Below are positions 35,521 through 43,669 of a DNA stretch of 64,000 nt, in pieces (within the stretch, counting starts at the first letter, position 1; each line of letters starts with the position of its first letter). Source of the DNA: CAG-390 sp964579135 (lineage in GTDB: Bacteria; Bacillota; Clostridia; Oscillospirales; CAG-272); assembly GCA_964579135.1 (NCBI GenBank), contig CAZOFD010000004.1:8905-72904 (forward strand), given 5' to 3'. The notes under the pieces were generated by a model, which was not told the DNA's origin, made no database searches, and was given only the letters and a program-made list of their open reading frames with translations. The position numbers were made by a program, and so were the translations under genes.

Positions 35521-37866
35521 ATGATAAAATGTTCAAGATGCAAAAAAAGACTCGCGATGGTCTTTATAACGAAACTCGAGGCGGGTGAAAAAAAGACAGA
35601 GGGTCTTTGTATGCACTGCGCACGGGAACTCGGTCTGCCTATTGAAGATATGATGGGCGACCAACTGAAAAAAATGGGGCTGACCGCCGAACAGATGACG
35701 GAGCTCGAGGACGGCGTGGCGGAATATGCCGATGACATCGAGGCGTTGCCCGACGACGAAGATACGCCGACGATAGGCGACGACGGCGGCGCTCCGTCTA
35801 TAGATATGAAAAAGTTGTTTGCCGAGGCAGCGCAGGCGATTGCCGCGATAGAGGGCGCGGAGACCGACGGCTCGTTGCCCGAAAAAAAGAAAGAGAAAAA
35901 AGGCAAGGGCAAGGAACGACAGGGCGAGAAAAAAGAGCGCGAAGAGCACGAGTTTTTGGACAAGTATTGCAAAAATCTGACTGAAGCCGCGAAAAAAGGG
36001 CAACTTGACGCCATAATCGGTCGCGAGAACGAGATCGCACGCGTTATCCAGATACTTTGCAGGCGGCAAAAAAACAATCCCTGTCTTATAGGCGAACCCG
36101 GCGTCGGAAAGACCGCCATTGCCGAGGGATTGGCGCAAAAAATCGTCGCGGGCGACGTGCCGTATAAACTGCGGGATAAGCAGCTCTATTTGGTCGATCT
36201 TACCGCTATCGTTGCCGGTACGCAATTTCGCGGGCAATTCGAGCAACGTATGATGACGCTTATAAAAGAGGTCAAATCAAGCGGCAACGTTATCTTGGTC
36301 ATCGACGAGGTGCACAATATAGTCGGCGCCGGCGACGCCGAGGGTAGCGTGAATGCGGCGAACATCTTAAAGCCGGCGTTGTCGCGCGGAGAGGTGCACG
36401 TTATAGGTGCCACGACGCTTAAGGAATATCGCAAGTACATCGAAAAAGATTCCGCGCTCGAAAGGCGATTCCAGCCCGTCAACGTTAACGAGCCCTCGGT
36501 CGAGGACGCGGTGCGTATGTTGCGCGGTATAAGCCATTATTACGAAGAATACCACAGGATAAGGATACCCGACGACGTGCTTCGTCGCGCCGTCGCCCTT
36601 TCCGAAAGATATATAACCGACAGATATCTGCCCGATAAGGCGATAGATCTGCTCGACGAGGCGGCTGCAGAGCTTTCCATTTCGAGCGCTCCGATAAACG
36701 AAAGCGCACAGGTGCGCGCCGAACTTTTGAAACTGAAAGAGGAGCGGGAGGCGGAAGAAAACTCCGACGGAGACGAGGCGCCCGAGAACGAGCGCTACGA
36801 AAAGATCGCCAATTTGCGCTCGCGCGAGCTCGTACTGTCAAGCAAACTCGCGCAGCTCGAGGGCGAATGCGAGAAGATAACCCTCGACGTCGAGAATCTG
36901 GCGCACGTCATCGAAGTATGGACGGGCGTGCCCGCGACGGCGGTAAAGGAGAACGAGTTCGAGCGTATCGAAAAGCTCGGCGAACGAATAGCGCGTCGCG
37001 TCGTCGGTCAGGACGCCGCGATAGACGCCGTGGCACGCGCGGTCAAACGCAGCCGTGCCGGTATATCGTATAAACGCAAACCGGTTTCGTTTATATTCGC
37101 GGGGCCCACGGGCGTCGGAAAAACGGAACTCGTCAAGGTCCTCTCCGAGGATCTTTTCAGCACGCCGGAAACGCTTATACGTTTCGATATGTCGGAGTTT
37201 ATGGAAAAGCATACGGTATCGCGCCTTATCGGATCTCCTCCCGGATACGTCGGATACGACGACGTGGGGCAACTTACCGAAAAGATACGCCGCCGCCCGT
37301 ATTCCGTCGTTCTTTTCGACGAGATAGAAAAGGCGCACCCCGACGTGCTTAATATACTTTTGCAGATACTTGACGACGGCAGGATAACGGACGCGCAGGG
37401 AAGAACCGTCGATTTTTCGAATACGGTCATAGTTATGACGACGAACGCCGGCAGCGCGGTCTCCTCTCCCGCGGGATTTACCGCGGACGGCGAAGCGGAA
37501 AGACGGCGCACGGAAAAGGCTCTGCTTGAGTTTTTGCGCCCCGAATTTATAAATCGCGTAGACGAGATAATAACCTTTAACTCTCTCTCTCTCGATGATT
37601 TCGTGCGTATTGCGGGCATAATGCTTTCGGATCTTGCCTCCGTTCTCGCGGAAAAATACATTACGCTTGAGTTTACGGACAGTGCGGAAAAGTACGTCGC
37701 CGACGGCGGATATTCGCCGAAATACGGCGCGAGAAATATGCGCAGGTTTATACAAAAAGAGATCGAAGACAAGATAGCCTCGCAGATCGTCGCAAAGCAC
37801 GGCAAGGGCACGTCGAAAATCACTCTCGACGCTTCGAACGGCGAGCTGTGCATATCGTACGAATAA
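35521..37866 (+). CDS. clpE: ClpE-like AAA+ unfoldase with N-terminal zinc finger
   Basis: This Hsp100 unfoldase of 781 residues has two AAA+ domains. The N-terminus is not the Clp_N fold but a C4 zinc finger (Cys4-X2-Cys7 and Cys30-X2-Cys33) as in ClpE. An acidic linker and a Lys/Glu-rich linker (about 120-145) follow. D1 has Walker A GEPGVGKT (191-198) and Walker B VILVIDEVHN; a coiled middle region follows; D2 has GPTGVGKT (528-535). A ClpP-docking loop candidate of the xGF type is AGF after the D2 TNAGS motif. AAAGGTGAT precedes ATG 35521. It could also be called a ClpC variant. No CtsR or McsAB genes are adjacent. Confidence 0.85.
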   Translation: MIKCSRCKKRLAMVFITKLEAGEKKTEGLCMHCARELGLPIEDMMGDQLKKMGLTAEQMTELEDGVAEYADDIEALPDDEDTPTIGDDGGAPSIDMKKLFAEAAQAIAAIEGAETDGSLPEKKKEKKGKGKERQGEKKEREEHEFLDKYCKNLTEAAKKGQLDAIIGRENEIARVIQILCRRQKNNPCLIGEPGVGKTAIAEGLAQKIVAGDVPYKLRDKQLYLVDLTAIVAGTQFRGQFEQRMMTLIKEVKSSGNVILVIDEVHNIVGAGDAEGSVNAANILKPALSRGEVHVIGATTLKEYRKYIEKDSALERRFQPVNVNEPSVEDAVRMLRGISHYYEEYHRIRIPDDVLRRAVALSERYITDRYLPDKAIDLLDEAAAELSISSAPINESAQVRAELLKLKEEREAEENSDGDEAPENERYEKIANLRSRELVLSSKLAQLEGECEKITLDVENLAHVIEVWTGVPATAVKENEFERIEKLGERIARRVVGQDAAIDAVARAVKRSRAGISYKRKPVSFIFAGPTGVGKTELVKVLSEDLFSTPETLIRFDMSEFMEKHTVSRLIGSPPGYVGYDDVGQLTEKIRRRPYSVVLFDEIEKAHPDVLNILLQILDDGRITDAQGRTVDFSNTVIVMTTNAGSAVSSPAGFTADGEAERRRTEKALLEFLRPEFINRVDEIITFNSLSLDDFVRIAGIMLSDLASVLAEKYITLEFTDSAEKYVADGGYSPKYGARNMRRFIQKEIEDKIASQIVAKHGKGTSKITLDASNGELCISYE

Positions 37867-37878
37867 GTCGGTAGGGAT

Positions 37879-40272
37879 ATGCGAAACTGTCAAAGACTGA
37901 CTGTCGAGCAGGTTTGCGAGCGGCTGGGTGTCGACCCTCGGCGCGGCAGACCGCAGGACACGGGCGACGCCGACCGTCGCGATGCGAGCACGAGACGCGC
38001 AAGAAAGCCGAGCGAGGGGATACTCTCGTGTTTTGCGTCCGTCGCGGCGGAGCCGACGTTCGTGATATTCGCGATATTCGTCGCCGTTTGGGCTTTCTTC
38101 GGCGAATGGCGCGGCGCGGTGCTCGTTGCGGTCGTATGGCTGATATTTACGTCGCTGTTCGCCGCGGTTCGCGCGGCATCTCGCGCGGTATTTCGGCGTT
38201 CGTGCGAAAAAAACGCGCCGCAAGCTCGCGTGATACGCGACGGCAAAGTTTGCCGCATACCGCGCGGCGAGGTGACCGTCGGTGACGTGCTGGTCTTTCG
38301 TGCGGGGGACGTTATCCCCGCGGACGCACGTTTGATATCCGCAATTAAGCTAAAGACTCTTGAGAAAAAGCTCGGCGATGACGGCAGGTGGCTTTCCGTT
38401 TCCGCTTCGAAAGACGCCGGGGCATTGTATTCGGGAAGCGACGAGATGCAGTTCTACTCCAACACGGTCTACGCCTCGTCCGCCGTTCTGTCGGGCAGGG
38501 GCAAGGCAGTCGCTGTCGCCGTCGGGGACGAAACGCGGGGCGCTTTGCTCGGTTTTGCCGCCGACGACGGTGTCGCCGCGGAACTTCCCCCGTCTCTTGC
38601 GCAATTCACGCAAAAATTGCGTACCGCGTCGGTCGCCTCGCTTGCGGCGATCTTTCCCGTTGTCGCGCTGGCTGTTTGGCGTGCGCGGGGCGGGGCGGAG
38701 TTGAGTCTTGTGCAGACGTGCGTCACCGCTTTGGCTTTTGCTTTTACCGCCGGCGGCGAGCCCACGGCGGTTATGGCGGAGCATTTGCTTGCCGATGCCG
38801 TCGCAAAGAGCGAAAAAAAGGTCGGCGTTACGCCGCTGCCCGCCAAATGCGACGAGCTCGCGCGTGCGGATTTTGTCGCTGTTATGGAGGAGCGGCTCCT
38901 CAACGACGGACAAATCAACGTGTCCGCGGCGTATTTCGACGATCGGGTATGCGGCGGGGGCGAAATATATTCGCCGGGATTTGCGGAGTGTCTTTCGCGC
39001 CTCAGATTGACCGCCGAGGCGCTCTGCGATGAGGCGGAAGATGCCCATCACCGCAACGATTCTTTGCTGCGTGCCGTAAACGCGTATTGCGAGCAAACGG
39101 GTGCGTCGCTCGCGTATCACGCGGTGCGGTCTCGCGAGGTGCGCGGCGACCGCTTTTCGGCGGACTCTTTTTCCGCCGCAATCGAGTTCGACACCGACCC
39201 GCTCGGTGCGGCAAACCTGTTTTCGATAACTTTCGGAACCTCGCTTTTGTCGTCTTGCGTTTTTTATCGTGCGAAAGACGGCGAAAAACGCAGGCTTTCC
39301 GCCGAGGTGCTCGGCGGCATATACCGATTTATCGACGAAATGCGCGCCAAGGGCAACGAAGTCGTTTTGCTGATATCGAACGACGGAGCAAAGCCTTGCG
39401 CCGTGTTCGAGGGCGCGTTTGCGCTCGACGCTGTGTGGGAGGACTGCGCAAGCGGGTTGCTACGTTTGTCCGAGTTGGGGGCGGATGCGGTTTTCGTCTC
39501 GACAAACGCCGATATTATCGCCGCCGAAAGCGCGAAAAAGTGCGGATTCGCAAAGGACGGCGCAACCTTGCGTAATTTTGATACCGCCGGGGCGCAGCGG
39601 GGACGCGAGCGGCGACAAACCGTGTTTTTGGGGCTCGGCAAAAAGGAAAAACGCGAGCTGGCGTTGCGCGCTCAAAAAGACGGCAAAAACGTATGCGCGG
39701 TGGTCGGAAATATATCCGATCTCGGCGTTTTGCCGAAAGGCGCGTGCTCGATAGCCTGCGGAGAAAACGTGCAGGATGCCGTCAGGCTTCGCTCGGCTTT
39801 TTATACCGACGGATTTGCAAAGACGTCGGGGCGCGGCGGATTCGGTGCGGTTTGCGAGGCTTTGTATTTCGCGCGCACGTACGCTTCGCGCATTGCCGCT
39901 TTTCGCGATTACGTTGTTTTTTCTGTCGTTTTGCGACTTTTTTCGATATTGATACCGCTCGTCGCGGGCGAAACGGCTTTGGTGCCGACTCCCGTGCAAG
40001 TGTTGGCGGCGGGGTGGCTCGGCGACGTTGCGGCGTGTGCGTTTGCGCTCTTTTTCGCTTCGCCGCGCCGTAAGGGTAAAGTCGGAAAAAACGCCGTCGT
40101 TCTTGCGGCGAGCGGTGCGCTCGGTGCCGCCGCGGCTTACTTTGCCGCCGTCGCGCTCGGTATCGTTTGCCGAGGGGCGTCGGTCGGTGCGTATTTCGCG
40201 TGCGTTTGCGTGTTGCAGCTCGTCGGGGCGATATTTTTTTCCGCGTCGCGTTCCGTCGGGGGAAAGTCATAA
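37879..40272 (+). CDS. P-type-ATPase-like pseudoenzyme (catalytic motifs lost)
   Basis: This membrane protein of 797 residues is built like a P2-type cation ATPase. Two helices (about 61-97) precede an actuator-like domain with GDVLVFRAGDVIPADARLI. Two more helices (about 251-268 and 278-298), a large cytosolic domain and C-terminal helices follow. Every key motif is degenerate: TGES reads GDDG (166-169); the DKTGT site aligns without gaps to MEERL (336-340), so the phosphorylated Asp is Met336; GDGVND reads GNISDL (610-615); the PEGL motif reads GEPT (293-296). It therefore should not hydrolyse ATP by the P-type cycle. It starts 12 bases after the ClpE-like gene. The frame is open and its codon use looks like that of its neighbours, so it is not simply a decayed gene. 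Confidence 0.75.
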   Translation: MRNCQRLTVEQVCERLGVDPRRGRPQDTGDADRRDASTRRARKPSEGILSCFASVAAEPTFVIFAIFVAVWAFFGEWRGAVLVAVVWLIFTSLFAAVRAASRAVFRRSCEKNAPQARVIRDGKVCRIPRGEVTVGDVLVFRAGDVIPADARLISAIKLKTLEKKLGDDGRWLSVSASKDAGALYSGSDEMQFYSNTVYASSAVLSGRGKAVAVAVGDETRGALLGFAADDGVAAELPPSLAQFTQKLRTASVASLAAIFPVVALAVWRARGGAELSLVQTCVTALAFAFTAGGEPTAVMAEHLLADAVAKSEKKVGVTPLPAKCDELARADFVAVMEERLLNDGQINVSAAYFDDRVCGGGEIYSPGFAECLSRLRLTAEALCDEAEDAHHRNDSLLRAVNAYCEQTGASLAYHAVRSREVRGDRFSADSFSAAIEFDTDPLGAANLFSITFGTSLLSSCVFYRAKDGEKRRLSAEVLGGIYRFIDEMRAKGNEVVLLISNDGAKPCAVFEGAFALDAVWEDCASGLLRLSELGADAVFVSTNADIIAAESAKKCGFAKDGATLRNFDTAGAQRGRERRQTVFLGLGKKEKRELALRAQKDGKNVCAVVGNISDLGVLPKGACSIACGENVQDAVRLRSAFYTDGFAKTSGRGGFGAVCEALYFARTYASRIAAFRDYVVFSVVLRLFSILIPLVAGETALVPTPVQVLAAGWLGDVAACAFALFFASPRRKGKVGKNAVVLAASGALGAAAAYFAAVALGIVCRGASVGAYFACVCVLQLVGAIFFSASRSVGGKS

Positions 40273-40280
40273 CCGAGCCG

Positions 40281-40320
40281 CGCGACGAATATATTTAAAA
40301 AAATATATTCGGAGGTCGCG
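40281..40320 (+). promoter_or_regulatory. AU-rich hairpin holding the ymxH ribosome-binding site
   Basis: An 11-bp stem CGAATATATTT (40286-40296) with 40301-40311 has an AAAA loop. An outer 5-bp clamp CGCGA (40281-40285) pairs with TCGCG (40316-40320). GAGG of the Shine-Dalgarno is the bulge between them, just before ATG 40324. No T-run follows, so termination is unlikely. Confidence 0.5.
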
Positions 40321-40323
40321 CTT

Positions 40324-40602
40324 ATGAACAAAATGAATACCGAGCAGCTGCGTCAAAAGATCGTTATCAATCTTTGCGACGGTGCAAAACTCGGCTACGT
40401 TGTCGAGCTCGAGTTCGACGTTTGCGACGGGCGTATCTGCGCCGTCGTCGTTGCAAAAGACTGCGGATTCTTCGCTTTCGGGAAAAACGAACGGGCTGTC
40501 GTGCCGTGGGATAGGATAGATCGCATAGGCGAAGATGCGATACTCGTCAGGGTGCCGCCCGAGGAGCTTGTGTGTCGCCCGCCTAAAAAAGACAGACGGT
40601 AG
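40324..40602 (+). CDS. YlmC/YmxH family PRC-barrel protein
   Basis: This protein of 92 residues has the PRC-barrel fold of the YlmC/YmxH sporulation-associated family: LRQKIVINLCDGAKLGYV, ELEFDVCDGRI and VVPWDRIDRIGEDAILV are all family features. The function is unknown. GGAGG lies 8-9 bases before ATG 40324; another ATG three codons on is possible. It follows the pseudo-ATPase by 51 bases, across a hairpin that contains the ribosome-binding site. Confidence 0.85.
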   Translation: MNKMNTEQLRQKIVINLCDGAKLGYVVELEFDVCDGRICAVVVAKDCGFFAFGKNERAVVPWDRIDRIGEDAILVRVPPEELVCRPPKKDRR

Positions 40603-40734
40603 GGAAGAGGGCGGCTGCGAAAAACTCGTTCGCTTTTCGCGAAACGCTTGCAAGGGTTGGGTTCGATACACCGCATAGGTCTCTTTCGGCGGCGCCGGGG
40701 GAGCGGCGCAAACAAAACGAATCGAAAATGTAAA

Positions 40735-40752
40735 AAAAATGTTAACATTTTT
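40735..40752. repeat. 18-bp perfect palindrome upstream of the rpsB promoter
   Basis: AAAAATGTTAACATTTTT reads identically on both strands. It ends 8 bases before the -35. It could be an operator or an AT-rich UP-like element; with no loop it is a poor terminator. Confidence 0.55.
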
Positions 40753-40760
40753 ATTTCGTC

Positions 40761-40789
40761 TTGAATTTAACGTTTAAATGTGATATAAT
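40761..40789 (+). promoter_or_regulatory. Promoter for rpsB-tsf
   Basis: TTGAAT (40761-40766), 17 bases, TATAAT (40784-40789), with TG at 40781-40782 giving an extended -10. The transcript would start near 40796. Confidence 0.85.
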
Positions 40790-40925
40790 CCCGACGTTGC
40801 GGTGTTTGCGCACCGCAAGATAACACACACGGCGGGGCGTCCTCTCCGGTGCCGCGTCAAACGGGCGCGGTCGGGCGGATATTATCGCCGTGGTGGAAAA
40901 ACCAAAATCAAGGAGGACATTGAAA

Positions 40926-41669
40926 ATGTCAGTTATCACTATCAAGCAGTTGCTTGAAGCGGGTGTCCATTTCGGTCACCACACCAGAAGATGGAACCCC
41001 AAAATGGCGGAGTACATCTATACCGAGCGCAACGGTATTTATATCATCGACCTTCAAAAGACCGTTAAAAAGTTCGAGGAAGCTTATATGTTCGTTCGCG
41101 ACCTTTCCGCTTCCGGCAAGAACATCCTTTTCGTAGGTACCAAGAAGCAGGCTGCCGACGCTATCAAAGAAGAGGCGGAGAGATGCGGAATGTACTTCGT
41201 AAACGTTCGTTGGCCCGGCGGTATGATGACCAACTTCAAGACCATCAAGAAGTCCATCAACCGTCTCAACTCTCTCGAAAGAATGGCTGAGGACGGCACG
41301 TTCGATATGCTGCCCAAGAAAGAGGCTGCATCGCTCCAAAAGGAAATGTCCGACCTCGAGAAGAACTACGGCGGTATAAAGACTATGACCGAGCTTCCCG
41401 CGGCTATCTTTATCGTAGACCCCAAAAAGGAAGCCAACGCCGTTAAAGAAGCGAAGAAACTCGGCATCCCCGTTATCGCGATCGTCGACACCAACTGCGA
41501 CCCCGATGACGCCGATTACATCATCCCCGGCAACGACGACGCAATCCGTGCCATCAAGCTCATCTCCCAGGTTCTCGCAGACGCGGTCATCGAGGGCAAG
41601 CAGGGCGAGCAGAACGAAGCCGAGAACGAAGGAGCAACCGCCGAGGATGCTGCTTCCGACGAAGAATGA
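40926..41669 (+). CDS. rpsB: 30S ribosomal protein S2
   Basis: This is an essential 30S subunit protein of 247 residues. Motifs GVHFGHHTRRWNPKM, FVGTKKQA, RWPGGMMTNF and VDTNCDPD are all present. The C-terminus is an acidic Glu/Ala-rich tail. AAGGAGG sits 9 bases before ATG 40926; the frame extends to 40890 but without a suitable start. Codon use is strongly biased (ATC, AAG, CTC), unlike most of the window. tsf follows. Confidence 0.98.
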   Translation: MSVITIKQLLEAGVHFGHHTRRWNPKMAEYIYTERNGIYIIDLQKTVKKFEEAYMFVRDLSASGKNILFVGTKKQAADAIKEEAERCGMYFVNVRWPGGMMTNFKTIKKSINRLNSLERMAEDGTFDMLPKKEAASLQKEMSDLEKNYGGIKTMTELPAAIFIVDPKKEANAVKEAKKLGIPVIAIVDTNCDPDDADYIIPGNDDAIRAIKLISQVLADAVIEGKQGEQNEAENEGATAEDAASDEE

Positions 41670-41696
41670 TATAAGATCTTAAGAGGAGAGTTTAAA

Positions 41697-42632
41697 ATGG
41701 CTAACATTACGGCTAAAGACGTAGCGGCGCTCCGTGCAAAAACGGGCATCGGAATGATGGAATGTAAAAAGGCTCTCGTAGAGGCAGACGGCGACGTCGA
41801 AAAGGCTCTCAAGGTCCTCAGAGAAAGAGGATTGGCGGTTGCCGCGAAGAAAGAGGGCAGAATCGCAGCCGACGGCGTTGTCGACATACTTAAAAAGGGC
41901 AACGTTACCGCAATGATCGAGGTCAACTCCGAGACCGACTTCGTTGCAAAGAACGAGACTTTCAAAGAATTCGTTAAGAACTTGCTCGAAACCATCGTCG
42001 AGAGCAAGCCCGCCGATATCGACGCGCTTCTCGGTTGCGTATATTACGGCACCGACATCACCGTTGACGCGAAACTCAAAGAGATGATCTTCGCCATCGG
42101 CGAAAAGATCAACATCCGTCGTTTTGCACTTCGCGAGGGCGTTTCGAGCACGTACATCCACGGCAACGGCGTTGCCGGCGTCGTAGTTGTGTTCGACGTT
42201 GATCCTGCGGTCGCGGAAAAGGACGAGTTTGCCGCAGTTGCTAAGAATATTGCCCTTCAGGTGGCAGGCAGCACGCCCGCACCCGCATATATCAGCCGCG
42301 AAGACGTTCCCGTTTCCGTTATCGAGGAGGAGAAGAACATCCAGATCGCCGCAATGAAGAACGATCCCAAAAACGCAAACAAGCCCGACAATATTCTCGA
42401 AAAGATCGTTGTCGGAAAGATGGGCAAGTTCTACGAGGGCGTTTGCCTGCTTGAGCAGGAATACATTAAGGATGACAGCCTTACGGTAGCAAAATATTTG
42501 GCTGCAGCATCCAAAGAGCTCGGCGCCGACATCAAAGTAACGGATTTCGTTCACTATGAAAAGGGCGAGGGCATCGAAAAGAGAGAGGACAACTTTGCCG
42601 AGGAGATCGCCAAGCTCACCTCCGGTAACTGA
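41697..42632 (+). CDS. tsf: Translation elongation factor Ts
   Basis: This nucleotide-exchange factor for EF-Tu has 311 residues. An N-terminal UBA-like domain (KDVAALRAKTGIGMMECKKA) is followed by the TDFVAKN core motif and the dimerisation domain. AAGAGGAGAG lies upstream of ATG 41697. It shares the rpsB transcript and biased codon use; a strong terminator follows the stop. Confidence 0.97.
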   Translation: MANITAKDVAALRAKTGIGMMECKKALVEADGDVEKALKVLRERGLAVAAKKEGRIAADGVVDILKKGNVTAMIEVNSETDFVAKNETFKEFVKNLLETIVESKPADIDALLGCVYYGTDITVDAKLKEMIFAIGEKINIRRFALREGVSSTYIHGNGVAGVVVVFDVDPAVAEKDEFAAVAKNIALQVAGSTPAPAYISREDVPVSVIEEEKNIQIAAMKNDPKNANKPDNILEKIVVGKMGKFYEGVCLLEQEYIKDDSLTVAKYLAAASKELGADIKVTDFVHYEKGEGIEKREDNFAEEIAKLTSGN

Positions 42633-42661
42633 TAAGAACTTTTTCGAACAGGTTATAAAAG

Positions 42662-42702
42662 ATCCCGTTTGTGCCTTTTGTCGACATCAAACGGGATTTT
42701 TT
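42662..42702 (+). terminator. Terminator after tsf
   Basis: A 10-bp stem ATCCCGTTTG (42662-42671) with 42688-42697 has a 16-base loop, followed by a T-run to 42702. Confidence 0.88.
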
Positions 42703-42735
42703 ATGCCCAAAAACACCGAAAAATGCGTTTGGGTG

Positions 42736-42764
42736 TTTACAAAACGTAAAAAATATTATAAAAT
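42736..42764 (+). promoter_or_regulatory. Candidate promoter for pyrH
   Basis: TTTACA (42736-42741), 17 bases, TAAAAT (42759-42764) in a very AT-rich stretch. A TATAAT at 42764-42769 also exists but lacks a properly spaced -35. Confidence 0.5.
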
Positions 42765-42907
42765 ATAATAAAAAAGCATATATGGCTAAAGGAGCGGCTG
42801 CGGCAATGCGCGGCGGAAAAAAGATCACTCCGCAAGCCGACAGGTGCGAAGTTTTTACCGAAAACGTGAAAGGGGGCTTTCGCCCGTCGAAAGCCACGGT
42901 CGTTAAA

Positions 42908-43618
42908 ATGGCAAATGATTATAAATACAAGCGCGTGCTTTTAAAGCTCTCGGGCGAAGCCGTCGCGGGTAAAGATTCGATAATAGATTTCGAATTTATG
43001 GACAGGATCGCACAAACGCTCGTGAGGGCGGCGAAAGACGGCGTTGAGGTCGCGCTGATATTCGGTGCTGGCAATATTTGGCGCGGGCGCAGCGGCGGCG
43101 ATATGAATCGCGTTACCGCCGACAGTATGGGAATGCTTGCGACGGTCATAAATTCTTTGGCTGCAAAGGACGCAATAGCGCGCGCCGGCGGAGATCCTCT
43201 GGTGCTGACGGCGACTCCTATGGAATCTTTTGCGGAGCATTATACCGCGCAGCGCGCGAAAAACGCGCTTTCCGAGGGGCGTATAGTTATCTGCGCCGGC
43301 GGAAGCGGTAACCCGCTTTTCTCGACGGATACCGCGGGGATGCTTCGCGCTATCGAGATCGACGCCGACGTATTTTTGCTTGCGAAAAACGTCGACGGAA
43401 TATACGACAGCGACCCCAAGCTCGGCGCGGCTACCCGTTTCGACGAGATTACTTATTCCGATATGGTCAAGCTGAATCTCAAGGGTATCGACCTTACGGC
43501 TTCCGCGCTCGGTGCCGATTTCGGTCCCGACGCGTTCGCTTTCCGTCTTTCGGATCCCGAGGATATCCTTCGCGCTATGGCGGGTAACGCAGTCGGAACG
43601 ACGATAAAAAGACGATAA
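42908..43618 (+). CDS. pyrH: UMP kinase PyrH
   Basis: This amino-acid-kinase-family enzyme phosphorylates UMP to UDP. From ATG 42908 it has 236 residues, the family length, and begins KYKRVLLKLSGEA as expected. Other motifs are GAGNIWRGR, TADSMGMLAT and AKNVDGIYDSDP. ATG 42908 has no adjacent Shine-Dalgarno. AAAGGG (42869-42874) lies upstream, separated by an 8-bp hairpin (42875-42895). An in-frame ATG at 42806 has AAAGGAG 11 bases upstream and would add 34 residues, so the start is uncertain. Confidence 0.93.
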   Translation: MANDYKYKRVLLKLSGEAVAGKDSIIDFEFMDRIAQTLVRAAKDGVEVALIFGAGNIWRGRSGGDMNRVTADSMGMLATVINSLAAKDAIARAGGDPLVLTATPMESFAEHYTAQRAKNALSEGRIVICAGGSGNPLFSTDTAGMLRAIEIDADVFLLAKNVDGIYDSDPKLGAATRFDEITYSDMVKLNLKGIDLTASALGADFGPDAFAFRLSDPEDILRAMAGNAVGTTIKRR

Positions 43619-43669
43619 GCGTCCACGCAAAACAAGGACGAAACAATACACAATTTTCGGAGGTTTAAG

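Larger units (their letters stand above)
40603..40925 (+). other. Intergenic region and rpsB leader
   Basis: These 323 bases contain a GC-rich part without a gene (40603-40734), a perfect 18-bp palindrome (40735-40752), the rpsB promoter (40761-40789) and a leader of about 130 bases. The leader begins with an 8-bp hairpin, TTGCGGTG pairing with CACCGCAA (about 40797-40820), and has a second GC-rich region that can fold. Ribosomal-protein S2 leaders are often autoregulated, but I cannot match this one to a named motif. Confidence 0.5.

Noticed and set aside
40640..40700. Possible tRNA, because of a GGTTCGATAC-like string
   Set aside because: No acceptor stem, anticodon arm or T-stem could be paired around it.
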